NCBI GenBank assembly: GCA_905182465.1
Contig: CAJJBI010000006.1
Coordinates: 1-64,000 of the forward strand
Length of the DNA stretch: 64,000 nucleotides
DNA from: Opitutaceae bacterium BACL24 MAG-120322-bin51
Lineage (GTDB): Bacteria; Verrucomicrobiota; Verrucomicrobiia; Opitutales; Coraliomargaritaceae
Reading direction: 5' to 3'
Shown: piece after piece, positions 40,249 through 48,902 of the stretch
Layout of the letters: the number at the start of each line of letters is the position of its first letter
How positions within the stretch are numbered: position 1 is the stretch's first letter
The notes under the pieces: generated by a model
Databases searched by the model: none
Seen by the model: the letters and a program-made list of their open reading frames with translations, nothing else
What the model was told of the DNA's origin: nothing
Made by a program: the position numbers and the translations under genes

Positions 40249-41253
40249 ATGACTAATGAATTTAAACTCGATCTGAATCGACGTCCGCGTCGTATGCGGC
40301 GAACGGCTTCTTTGCGCGCGCTTGCTTCTGAGACGGAGGTTTTACCGCAGCATTTGATCCAGCCAGTCTTTGTCATCGAGGGGGAGGGTGCACCGGAGGC
40401 AATTGACTCGATGCCAGGCATATTTAGGCTTTCGATCAAAGATACGGTCGCAGAATGTCGTGAACTGCACGCGCTCGGTATTTCGGGTGTCGCACTTTTT
40501 CCTAAAATCGATGAGAGCCTCAAGTCGGATGATGGTCGCGAGGCTTTGAATCCAAATACACTTGTGCTGCGTGCGATCCGTGCGATCAAGGCTGCGGTGC
40601 CTAAGCTTACGGTGATTACCGATCTGGCGCTCGATCCTTACACGGAGCATGGGCACGATGGGCTTTGGGACGCGGCGGCGCAAGATCTTGCCAATGATGC
40701 TACGGTTGAGGTGCTGACCGAAATGGCGGTGTTGGCTGCCGAGGCGGGCGTCGATATGGTGGCCCCTTCGGATATGATGGATGGTCGTGTTGGCGCGATT
40801 CGTTCCGCGCTGGATGATAACGATTTTGAAAAGACGGCCATCATGGCTTACTCCGCAAAATTTGCTTCGGCCTTATACGGCCCTTTTCGTGATGCGGTCG
40901 GCAGCGCCAGTAGTGCAGGCTCTCATAATTTGAATAAGCGGACGTATCAATTGAATCCTGCCAATCGCCGCGAGGCCTTGGTTGAGATCGCTCTAGATGA
41001 GGAAGAAGGTGCGGACGTGCTCATGGTTAAACCGGCTGGGCTCTATCTCGATATTATTCGCGAAGTGCGCGAAGAGACCGAGCTGCCACTCGCTGCCTAT
41101 CAAGTGTCGGGCGAGTATACACAGATTATGGCCGCTGCCGAGAGGGGCTGGCTCGACTTAGAGAGCTGCCGCGACGAATCGCTACTCGCGATTAGGCGGG
41201 CAGGAGCAGATATGATTTTGACGTATTTCGCGAAGGCGTTTGCGCAAGGTTAG
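40249..41253 (+). CDS. hemB: Porphobilinogen synthase
   Basis: A 334-residue enzyme joining two 5-aminolevulinate molecules in heme synthesis. It has NRRPRRMRR near the N-terminus, AYSAKFASALYGPFRDA (first Schiff-base Lys) and LMVKPAG (second Lys). In the active-site loop, LALDPYTEHGHDG takes the place of the zinc-binding triple-Cys motif, which indicates the Mg-dependent class as in Pseudomonas. Start ATG 40249; the end is 73 bases from the convergent uvrC. Confidence 0.96.
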   Translation: MTNEFKLDLNRRPRRMRRTASLRALASETEVLPQHLIQPVFVIEGEGAPEAIDSMPGIFRLSIKDTVAECRELHALGISGVALFPKIDESLKSDDGREALNPNTLVLRAIRAIKAAVPKLTVITDLALDPYTEHGHDGLWDAAAQDLANDATVEVLTEMAVLAAEAGVDMVAPSDMMDGRVGAIRSALDDNDFEKTAIMAYSAKFASALYGPFRDAVGSASSAGSHNLNKRTYQLNPANRREALVEIALDEEEGADVLMVKPAGLYLDIIREVREETELPLAAYQVSGEYTQIMAAAERGWLDLESCRDESLLAIRRAGADMILTYFAKAFAQG

Positions 41254-41326
41254 TGCGTGAGTTTGACCGCACCCAAGAGTAGGATGGGACGACTCAGGCC
41301 TAAGTAAGCTTATGCGCCACGATTAT

Positions 41327-42796
41327 TTACGGATTTAAAAACTCCACGAGTCTTTCGGCGGTCACAGTGCCAATCCCTTCGACCTGGGTGAGTTGATCGA
41401 CTTTCGCATTACGCAGTTTTTCGAGCGAACCGAAGTGTTGTAGCAACTGTTGTTTACGCTTCGTTCCGAGGCCTTTGAAATCGTCTAGGATGGACTCTTT
41501 CAGGCGCTTGCTGCGTAGCTCGGCGTTGAAACTGTTGGCAAAATGGTGAGCTTCGTCGCGGATATGCTGAAGTAGGCGCAGCGCGGGATCGTGATGAGCT
41601 AGGTTGAGCGGTTCACGGCCGTCACTGTAGATGACCGTCTCGTTGCGCTTAGCTAGACCGATTAGCTCGGGCGGCTCTAGACCTTGACTGAGGAATGCTT
41701 TGAGCGCGGAAGTAACTTGCCCAGCGCCTCCGTCGATTACGATTAGGTCAGGAAAGGCTTTGCCCTCTTCATGCAAGCGACGGTAGCGGCGACCGACCAC
41801 CTCTTCCATCGCGCGGAAGTCATCGTTGCCGACGAAGCTCTTAATCTTGAAGCGGCGGTAACTTTTGCGATCAGGCGAGCCGTCCTTAAACGCGACCATC
41901 GAGGCCACGCAAAAACTACCCGAGATGTGGGAGATGTCGAAACACTCCATGCGGCGAGGTTCTTGGGCAATGTGAAGCTTTTCTTTTAGGCGTTTGACGA
42001 CTTGGCGATGATTGTGCGTGCCGACTAGGTTGCGCTCAAATTTACGGGTACGGCTAGCGGTGCGTTGTAGGGCATCGATACGGTCACGAAGTGAAGCGGC
42101 TTCTTCATAGCGTTGCGCTGCGGAGGCGACTTTCATCTCGGTCTTCAGCTCAGAGAGCCACTCGCGGGCTTTGCCTTCTAAGAACTCGCAGGCAGCTCCT
42201 AAACGCTCGGTGTATTGCTCAGCGGTGATCTCGTTGTCGTGCTCGTAGATTTCGGCGCGGGCGTCATCGTAAAGGCGCCAGCGACCGTCGGGTAGTTCTA
42301 CGGGGGAGGCATCGCTGAGAAGGATGCCAAATCTACGCCGTAGCTCTGTAAGTGTTTTGCGCAAATGGCTGGAGTGGGCGAAGGGGCCGTAGTAGCGAGA
42401 GTTACTGTCGGTGCGGTTACGCGTTAGCCGGAAGCGAGGGAGTGATTCGCGTGGGTCGATACGAACGAGGAGGAAGCGTTTGTCGTCGGTAAAGTCGGTA
42501 TTGTAGCGGGGCTTGAACTTTTTGATCAGTTGCCCTTCGAGTAGCAATGCCTCTGCTTCGGAATTGACGATGATGATCTCAAAGTCGTGGATCAGGTCGA
42601 GCATGGCACGCACCTTAGGTTGCGCGACCGTCATCTTGCGTGAGGCTTGGAAGTAAGTACTGACGCGCTTCTTTAAGTCCTTGGCCTTACCCACATAGAT
42701 AACTTGCCCGATACGATCTTTCATCTGGTAAACTCCCGGCTTATGCGGGAGGCGGCGGACTTTTTCTTTTAACTGGGCTTTGGCTCCTTCAGGCAT
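41327..42796 (-). CDS. uvrC: UvrC excinuclease subunit, short form
   Basis: About 489 residues from ATG 42796 (MPEGAKAQLKEKVRRLP); the frame extends 15 codons further up. UvrC makes both incisions in nucleotide excision repair. The GIY-YIG domain is at the N-terminus (PGVYQM...IYVGKAKDLKKRV), the UVR domain near YEEAASLRDRIDAL, then the RNase H-like endonuclease with ECFDISH, DLIVIDGGAGQ and RDEAHHFA, and HhH motifs at the end. About 100 residues usually lying between the UVR domain and ECFDISH (the part containing D-x-D-V-I-x-x-A) are missing, so it is much shorter than the usual 590-610. Catalytic Asp and His residues remain. Confidence 0.92.
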   Translation of the reverse strand: MPEGAKAQLKEKVRRLPHKPGVYQMKDRIGQVIYVGKAKDLKKRVSTYFQASRKMTVAQPKVRAMLDLIHDFEIIIVNSEAEALLLEGQLIKKFKPRYNTDFTDDKRFLLVRIDPRESLPRFRLTRNRTDSNSRYYGPFAHSSHLRKTLTELRRRFGILLSDASPVELPDGRWRLYDDARAEIYEHDNEITAEQYTERLGAACEFLEGKAREWLSELKTEMKVASAAQRYEEAASLRDRIDALQRTASRTRKFERNLVGTHNHRQVVKRLKEKLHIAQEPRRMECFDISHISGSFCVASMVAFKDGSPDRKSYRRFKIKSFVGNDDFRAMEEVVGRRYRRLHEEGKAFPDLIVIDGGAGQVTSALKAFLSQGLEPPELIGLAKRNETVIYSDGREPLNLAHHDPALRLLQHIRDEAHHFANSFNAELRSKRLKESILDDFKGLGTKRKQQLLQHFGSLEKLRNAKVDQLTQVEGIGTVTAERLVEFLNP

Positions 42797-42859
42797 TCTT
42801 TTGAATCTTACATTTCGTTTGCAGTTCTGCACAAGCTGCACTCTTTTTAATTAATCACT

Positions 42860-44143
42860 ATGTCTAAAACGCCAATTGTCGAAGTAATCAACTTTGGAGA
42901 TGAACTACTCGTCGGAATTCGAGAGAACTCGCACCTCACCTACTTAGGGGCGCAGCTCGCTAGATACGGTCTGCCTATCCATCGCAATCGCGTGATTACA
43001 GACGAGGCGGAAGAGATCAAACGTGCTTTTCTAGAGGCTTGGGCACACTCGGATATCGTCATCACTACGGGTGGCCTCGGTCCGACTGCGGATGATATGA
43101 CACGGGAAAACATTGCCGAAGCGCTGGGTGCGGAGCTTGTTTTCGAACCAGAAATCGAAGCGCTTATTCAGGCACGTTTTAAAGTGGTCGGTCATACCAT
43201 GGCAGACCATCACCGGAAGCAGTGCTATCGCTTCGTTGATGGCGAGGTGCTTCATAACGAGCGTGGAACGGCACCTGGTATGGCTTATCAGTGCGATGGT
43301 AAGATTTTGATCATGCTGCCTGGTCCCACTAACGAGCTGGTCCCAATGTTTGAGAAAGAGGCCATTCCCATGCTCCAAGCGCTCGGTGCGCTGAGCGAGG
43401 AAGAAGCTTACCTTCAGATCCGCACTTTTGGTTCAGGTGAGTCGAGCGTAGAGGAAACGATGCAGCCCATTGTCAAAGCCTATACCGATTTGTCCGTGGC
43501 CTACTGCGTGCACTACGGCATCGTCGATGTGCGTCTGAGTTCGCTTGATCGTAAGCTGAGCATGGAGCAGCTCAAGGCCATTGGGCAAGAAGCCTGCGTG
43601 CTATTGGGGGAGGATTTCGTCTGTTTCGGTCACTGTTCATTAGCAAAAGTCGTTTTTCACGAGCTACGCGCGCTTGATCGCTCTCTCGCCATCGCCGAGT
43701 CTTGCACCGGTGGCATGCTATGCGATGCCTTTACGAATTTATCGGGTGCTTCCAAGGTCTTCGTTGGCGGAGTCGTTTGCTATGCGAATGATGTTAAAGT
43801 CTCTAAAGTAGGTGTGCCGGAATCGATCATCGAACAGCACGGTGCCGTCAGTGCCGAATGCGCCATTGCAATGGCCTCTGGTATTGCCGAGCGCCTCTCG
43901 ACTGATTATGGCCTCAGCGTGACAGGCTTCGCGGGGCCGGATGGCGGCAATGAACAAAACCCCGTTGGCACCATCCACTTGGGCTATCATTCGCCTGTCG
44001 GCGTGTGGTGTAAAACAGTTCGCTACGCGGGTGGCCGACTCGATGTTAAAGCACGTGCCGTCCACGCTGCGCTCGACTGGATGCGTCGTAAATTGCGTGA
44101 GAATAAGGTAGCAGAGTTCCTTAGTTGCGGCGAGCGGGACTAG
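42860..44143 (+). CDS. cinA: CinA-like protein (nicotinamide-nucleotide amidase)
   Basis: A 427-residue two-domain protein. The N-terminal MoCF-like domain starts VEVINFGDELLVGI and has TTGGLGPTADDMT, the ADP-ribose pyrophosphatase part. The C-terminal domain has AESCTGGMLCDAFTNLSGASKVF with the active Ser, and GFAGPDGGNEQNPVGTIHLG; it deamidates nicotinamide mononucleotide. cinA is co-regulated with recA in competent bacteria, and a comM homologue is in the same window. Start ATG 42860; divergent from uvrC with about 60 bases between the starts. Confidence 0.94.
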   Translation: MSKTPIVEVINFGDELLVGIRENSHLTYLGAQLARYGLPIHRNRVITDEAEEIKRAFLEAWAHSDIVITTGGLGPTADDMTRENIAEALGAELVFEPEIEALIQARFKVVGHTMADHHRKQCYRFVDGEVLHNERGTAPGMAYQCDGKILIMLPGPTNELVPMFEKEAIPMLQALGALSEEEAYLQIRTFGSGESSVEETMQPIVKAYTDLSVAYCVHYGIVDVRLSSLDRKLSMEQLKAIGQEACVLLGEDFVCFGHCSLAKVVFHELRALDRSLAIAESCTGGMLCDAFTNLSGASKVFVGGVVCYANDVKVSKVGVPESIIEQHGAVSAECAIAMASGIAERLSTDYGLSVTGFAGPDGGNEQNPVGTIHLGYHSPVGVWCKTVRYAGGRLDVKARAVHAALDWMRRKLRENKVAEFLSCGERD

Positions 44144-44331
44144 GGCGATAGAATAAGGAAGGCATCCTGTAGCGTCTCTGCTTTTCGGATCGCTCCTAGG
44201 CTGGTGGATTCTTTTTCAAGATTTGGGCGCTCGTAAGCGAGCACGCCACTATAAAATAGTATGAGCAAGTTACGCTCGCCCGCATTCCGTCTTGCGCTCT
44301 TTAGAGTGGTCTCCGAGACTGAACTACTTTC

Positions 44332-45429
44332 ATGCCAGCGAAGCCATTTACATTTATCTGCGGGGACGACGATTACCTTGTTTCGGAAAAGGGTAAGGCT
44401 TGGTTTACTGAGCAGACAAAGGACTTGATGGACGATCTCTCGAAGGAGGTCGTTGATGGGCGTGCTTCGAATGTAGCGGAAGTCGAGGATGCGATCAACC
44501 GCTTCACCAGCGCCGTGCAGACACTTTCTCTCTTTGGGGAGCGCAAGGTTGTTTGGCTTAAGGATGTCAATTTTATGGCCGATAGCCCGACGGGTCGTGC
44601 GCAAGGCACCCTCGATTTACTCGACAATTTGAAAGCGATGCTCGAAGGCCTCGATGCGACGAGTGTGGGTGTTTTGATTACCGTGCAGCCCGTCGATAAG
44701 CGGCGCAGTTTTTTTAAATGGTGCCAGAAGAATTCTGATTTTACCGCGATGGCTGCGGGTAAAGACACCGCGCAGACTTGTGCCGCTTTGATCGCTGAAG
44801 AGTGCACTCAGGCGGGCAATACGATGACGCGTGCTGCGATTGAATTGCTCATCGGCAAGGTCAACGGTAACACCCGGCTGATCGTTGAGGAGACGCGTAA
44901 GTTACTGACCTTCGCGGGGGAGGGCGCTGAACCCATCAGTGAGCGCCTCGTGACCGATCTTGTGCCGAACTTCGGAGATGCTGACTTCTTCGAAGCAGCG
45001 GACGCCTTTTACTCGCTCAAACTTTCGTGGACGCTCGAAGCGCTGCGCCGTCACTTTTTTACCCAGAGTGAATCGCGGCCATTACTCGGCAGTCTTCAAT
45101 CGCGTAATCGCTTGCTCATTCAGTTGCGTGTTTTACTCGATGCAGGTGCGATTCGCCTGGGCGGTCGCGGTATCTCCAAGAGTGATCTGGAATCGGCGGC
45201 CCGCACCTATGGGCACCATTTTGGAGATAGCGAAGAGAAGAGTAATTTGAACGTGTTTACCCAGAATCCGTGGTATCTGGGTCGACTTGCGGAGACGGCT
45301 AATAAGGTGCCCTTGAAGAAGCTCATCGATTTTCAGATTGCGTTCACCGAGGCCTTCGAGGCCATCATCGAGCGTCCGAATGAGCAGGGAGAAGTCTGCC
45401 GGGAATTAGCCATCCGCTGTCTCAGCTAG
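44332..45429 (+). CDS. holA: DNA polymerase III delta subunit
   Basis: A 365-residue delta subunit of the clamp loader, which opens the beta sliding clamp. Typical elements are FTFICGDDDYLVSEK at the start, TLSLFGERKVVWLKDV (the beta-clamp wrench region with the conserved Leu-Phe) and the C-terminal collar LKLSWTLEALRRHF. Start ATG 44332. It converges with leuA, 17 bases apart. The 188 bases upstream hold nothing recognisable apart from the promoter. Confidence 0.9.
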   Translation: MPAKPFTFICGDDDYLVSEKGKAWFTEQTKDLMDDLSKEVVDGRASNVAEVEDAINRFTSAVQTLSLFGERKVVWLKDVNFMADSPTGRAQGTLDLLDNLKAMLEGLDATSVGVLITVQPVDKRRSFFKWCQKNSDFTAMAAGKDTAQTCAALIAEECTQAGNTMTRAAIELLIGKVNGNTRLIVEETRKLLTFAGEGAEPISERLVTDLVPNFGDADFFEAADAFYSLKLSWTLEALRRHFFTQSESRPLLGSLQSRNRLLIQLRVLLDAGAIRLGGRGISKSDLESAARTYGHHFGDSEEKSNLNVFTQNPWYLGRLAETANKVPLKKLIDFQIAFTEAFEAIIERPNEQGEVCRELAIRCLS

Positions 45430-45446
45430 CTTTCCGGTAAGGGTTT

Positions 45447-47126
45447 TTACACCTTTGAGTGCGCTCGATTGAAGGCGCTAACGAGTGCATGTAAGCCAGC
45501 CAGCTCGATATTCGCATTGATGCCGCAGCCGAAGCTAACAGAGCCATCGTCATTTTTAATCTGTATATAGGCCGCAGCTTCCGTCTTCGATCCGCCTCCA
45601 ATCGAGTGCTGTCGGTAGTCGAGTAGTTGAAAGTCTTTGTAGCCATCTTGCTCAAGCGCATCGACGAAGGCGCTGATGGGGCCATTGCCCGTCCCAGTGA
45701 CCTTATTTGATTTTCCATTCATGCTAATCTCGGCATCGACTTTGACCTCTCCTGACTGGGAAAAGTCCTCTCTTTCAATCGATAACAATTCCATGGGTGC
45801 TTCCAAGTTAACATACGCTTGCATGAAAACCTCGCGAACCTCATCCGGTGAGAGCTCGCGACTCCCTTTGTCAGCTGTGTCATTGACGACCTTACCGACT
45901 TCGGGGTGCATTGCTTTAGGTAAATCGAGACCGAAGTCTCTCTCTAAAATGTAGGCGACGCCCCCCTTACCACTTTGACTGTTAATTCGGATGATTGCCT
46001 CGTAGTCGCGCCCAATATCTGCAGGGTCGATCGCGAGATAGGGGACTTCCCAGCGGGTGCCCTCCGTGCCCTCCTTAGAGCGCAAATCCATGCCCTTCTT
46101 AATCGCATCCTGGTGCGAGCCAGAAAATGCAGTAAAGACTAGATCACCCGCGTAGGGGTGTCGGTCGTGTACCGTCATGCGAGTGATACGTTCATAGACC
46201 CTACGGATTTGTTCTAGTTCGCTCAAATCAAGTGCCGAATCGACGCCTTGCGTGTAGAGGTTCAAGGCGACTGTCACGATGTCGAGATTGCCTGTGCGCT
46301 CACCGTTGCCGAAGAGAGTGCCTTCGACACGGTCAGCTCCAGCCAATAGCCCAAGCTCCGTTGCCGCCACACCCGTGCCTCGGTCGTTGTGTGTGTGTAA
46401 GCTAATGTAGGCTTTATTGCGCTCCTTTAAATTGCGGCAAAACCACTCGATCTGATCGGCATGCACGTTGGGCGTCGCGACTTCGACGGTGGCGGGCAAG
46501 TTGAGGATGATCTTGTCGTCCTCGGAGGGCGCCCACTCCGCCATGACGGCTTCGCAGACCTCGAGAGCGTAGTCTACCTCAGTGTCGGAGAAACTCTCGG
46601 GCGAGTATTGAAAGCGTATCTGCGTGCCAGGAATTGTTTCAACGAGGCTTTTGACCAAGCGAGTGCCTTCGACGGCGATGGCTTTGATTTCATCCTTCGT
46701 TTTGTTAAAAGTAACGCGCCGCTGTACAGGCGAGGTTGAGTTATACAAATGCACGATCGCCTTTGAGACGCCTTCTAGGCTTTCAAAAGTGCGGCGAATC
46801 AAATGTTCACGCGCCTGCACGAGTACCTGCAAAGTCACATCGGCAGGTATGCGCTTCTCATCCACTAAGCGGCGGATGAAGTTGAACTCCGTATCACTCG
46901 CGGAGGGGAAGCCGACTTCGATCTCCTTAAAGCCAATTTTGACCAAGAGTTCAAACATCTCCAATTTTTCGTTCACCGTCATCGGCGTAGCGAGCGCTTG
47001 GTTGCCGTCGCGTAGATCTACGCTTGCCCAGATGGGTGCGTGGGTGATCGTCCTACTCGGCCATTGACGGTCAGGTAAATCGATTTGTGGGAAGGGTGTG
47101 TATTTAGTGATCTTGCCTTTTTGCAT
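45447..47126 (-). CDS. leuA: 2-isopropylmalate synthase (LeuA type 2)
   Basis: A 559-residue enzyme that condenses acetyl-CoA with 2-oxoisovalerate, the first step of leucine synthesis. VDLRDGNQAL is the catalytic and metal-binding start of the barrel, HTHNDRGTGVAATELG the second metal site, and NGERTGNLDIV the family signature. The C-terminal regulatory domain, ending SIGGGSKTEAAAYIQIKN, binds leucine for feedback inhibition. Length fits the longer LeuA type 2. The 189 bases upstream show A+T-rich sequence but no attenuator I can identify. Confidence 0.96.
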   Translation of the reverse strand: MQKGKITKYTPFPQIDLPDRQWPSRTITHAPIWASVDLRDGNQALATPMTVNEKLEMFELLVKIGFKEIEVGFPSASDTEFNFIRRLVDEKRIPADVTLQVLVQAREHLIRRTFESLEGVSKAIVHLYNSTSPVQRRVTFNKTKDEIKAIAVEGTRLVKSLVETIPGTQIRFQYSPESFSDTEVDYALEVCEAVMAEWAPSEDDKIILNLPATVEVATPNVHADQIEWFCRNLKERNKAYISLHTHNDRGTGVAATELGLLAGADRVEGTLFGNGERTGNLDIVTVALNLYTQGVDSALDLSELEQIRRVYERITRMTVHDRHPYAGDLVFTAFSGSHQDAIKKGMDLRSKEGTEGTRWEVPYLAIDPADIGRDYEAIIRINSQSGKGGVAYILERDFGLDLPKAMHPEVGKVVNDTADKGSRELSPDEVREVFMQAYVNLEAPMELLSIEREDFSQSGEVKVDAEISMNGKSNKVTGTGNGPISAFVDALEQDGYKDFQLLDYRQHSIGGGSKTEAAAYIQIKNDDGSVSFGCGINANIELAGLHALVSAFNRAHSKV

Positions 47127-47315
47127 GGGGATCCTGGTTCAATAAAACCTAATAAAATGCATATTTGAGAAAAACTAAAGCGTATATCTTGATCGCTTCG
47201 CCGTGAAAAAAATTCGAGGGGTTCCGTCAGTTTATTAAATATGGGCTTCTTTCCCGCGATTAGAAGGCATACTTGAGTCTTGTTCATCTGGTAAATACCC
47301 CCCATTTGTTACCCT

Positions 47316-47882
47316 GTGTCAGACACTACTTCCATTCTAAAAGGTCGCACCATCCTACTTGGAGTCACTGGATCGATCGCTGCATTTAAGGCGGCGGACA
47401 TCACCAGTCGCTTAACCGAGGCAGGTGCGGATGTGTTCCCGATTATGACGGCGGGTGCCTGCAGTTTTATCCAGCCGCTTACCTTGCAAACACTTTCGCG
47501 TAATCCGGTCGCCTCCGACATCTGGAACGAGGGCGAGAGCTGGCAACCTGGCCATATCGATTTGGCTGACCGTGCGGATCTTCTTCTGGTCGCTCCAGCC
47601 ACCGCGCACTGTATCGCGCAATTCGCTCACGGACTTGCGCCTGATTTGTTGACTTCGATCCATCTCGCCACGGCTGCGCCTGTCATGATCGCGCCAGCCA
47701 TGAATGGTAAGATGCTGACGCATCCTGCCACGCAGTCCAACATGCAGACGCTCCAAGCACGCGGTTGCCACTTTATTGAACCTCAGAGCGGTATGCTAGC
47801 ATGTGGCTACGAAGGACCAGGTAAGTTAGCCCCCGTTGAAACGATCGTCGATTCTGTGATTTCTTTCTTCCAAAAATCTTAG
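47316..47882 (+). CDS. coaC: Phosphopantothenoylcysteine decarboxylase (stand-alone CoaC)
   Basis: A 188-residue FMN-dependent flavoprotein that decarboxylates 4'-phospho-N-pantothenoylcysteine in coenzyme A synthesis. Start GTG 47316. The catalytic His lies in GHIDLADRAD, the flavin/substrate motif in APAMNGKM, and the clamp Cys in GMLACGYEGPGKLAP. In most bacteria CoaC is fused to CoaB (about 400 residues); here the frame stops after the CoaC domain and no CoaB homology follows, so coaB must lie elsewhere. It stands alone between the leuA promoter and the convergent exbD genes. Confidence 0.9.
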   Translation: MSDTTSILKGRTILLGVTGSIAAFKAADITSRLTEAGADVFPIMTAGACSFIQPLTLQTLSRNPVASDIWNEGESWQPGHIDLADRADLLLVAPATAHCIAQFAHGLAPDLLTSIHLATAAPVMIAPAMNGKMLTHPATQSNMQTLQARGCHFIEPQSGMLACGYEGPGKLAPVETIVDSVISFFQKS

Positions 47883-47976
47883 TCCCACTGGATTGAAACA
47901 AGGAAACCTCCGCTCTGAGCGCGATACAGGGCGCTTAGCCGAGAGATATCGCCAGCAGTCCTCATTTTAGACGGTC

Positions 47977-48417
47977 TTAGTCTGGCTCAATCGCGAAGTT
48001 GACTCCAGTGATGCCGGCGGCGGAGACGGCATCCATCACGCGAATGATGATGGCATGTTTAGTCTTTTGGTCGGGTGAAATGGTGACTTGCGTGGTGGTT
48101 TTATTGGCGACGCTAGCTTCCTGCAGGCGAGTTAGCATGGCTTGAAGTTTAATCAGGCGCTTCGCGCCAGGGGCGTCGTAATTGTATTCATTGACCACGA
48201 TCTGTCCGTCGGGGCGAATTTCGATTATTTGTTCGTCGGGAAGCTCGAGGGGTTCTTCTTGCTCAACCGTACCGGGTAACTCAAAGGAGATGTCGGCTTC
48301 CTGCTTCTCTAGCGAAGAGGTGACCATGAAATAAATCAAGAGCAGGAAAACGGCGTCGATCAGTGGTGCGATCGGGATTTCCGGCTTGTCTTGTGGCTTT
48401 TTCCTAAGGCGTCTCAT
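47977..48417 (-). CDS. ExbD/TolR-family protein (distal copy)
   Basis: A 146-residue protein with a short cytosolic Arg/Lys-rich start (MRRLRKKPQD), one membrane segment (PLIDAVFLLLIYFMVTS) holding the conserved Asp that carries protons, and a periplasmic domain. ExbD/TolR proteins pair with ExbB/TolQ to turn the proton gradient into force on a periplasmic or outer-membrane partner. It lies 71 bases after the other exbD on the same strand and is the last gene of the six-gene operon. Intact. Confidence 0.92.
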   Translation of the reverse strand: MRRLRKKPQDKPEIPIAPLIDAVFLLLIYFMVTSSLEKQEADISFELPGTVEQEEPLELPDEQIIEIRPDGQIVVNEYNYDAPGAKRLIKLQAMLTRLQEASVANKTTTQVTISPDQKTKHAIIIRVMDAVSAAGITGVNFAIEPD

Positions 48418-48488
48418 TATCTGATGGCAGAATTGGAAGCTGAGTCTGATTCGCTATGATTCATTGGTAATTAGTCGTCCAAGTCGCG

Positions 48489-48902
48489 CTAGCGCGATTC
48501 GTAGGTTGCGTAGATGATCTCGTAGGCTCCGGCTTCGGCGGCGGTCTTGAGGAGTTTACGAACGGCTTCGTATTCGGTGTTTTGGTCGGCGCGGACTTGG
48601 ACGCGGAGCTCGGGGTCGGCGCGGAGTCGAGCGGTGATGGCATCTTTGACTTGTTTGAGGCTATGCGCTTGATCGCCGATGTAGTATGTGCCCTCGGCAT
48701 CGACGGAGAGGATGCCGCGCCCGCTGGCGTCTTCAGGGATCTTACTCTCCTCCGAATCGGGTAGATCAAGCTCGATCTGTCGCTGACTCTTTGCCACAGA
48801 GGCCACCGTCATGAAAAAGACCAGCAGGAGGAAGACCATGTCGATCATGGGTGCCATCTGGAAGTCTTGCGGTTCCTGGTTTCTGCGGCGTAGCTTTTTC
48901 AT
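48489..48902 (-). CDS. ExbD/TolR-family protein (proximal copy)
   Basis: A 137-residue protein. The start MKKLRRRNQEPQDFQMAPMI leads into the membrane helix DMVFLLLVFFMTVAS with its conserved Asp. The periplasmic part begins at LDLPDSEESK. The two ExbD copies in tandem, about 30% alike by eye, suggest a heteromeric ExbD pair with one ExbB. The ATG at 48902 directly abuts the stop of the VWA gene. Intact, unlike its upstream neighbour. Confidence 0.92.
   Translation of the reverse strand: MKKLRRRNQEPQDFQMAPMIDMVFLLLVFFMTVASVAKSQRQIELDLPDSEESKIPEDASGRGILSVDAEGTYYIGDQAHSLKQVKDAITARLRADPELRVQVRADQNTEYEAVRKLLKTAAEAGAYEIIYATYESR

Noticed and set aside
47127-47315. Leucine attenuator or T-box in the leuA leader
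   Set aside because: No leucine-codon-rich leader peptide and no clear terminator/antiterminator pair was found in the 189 bases.
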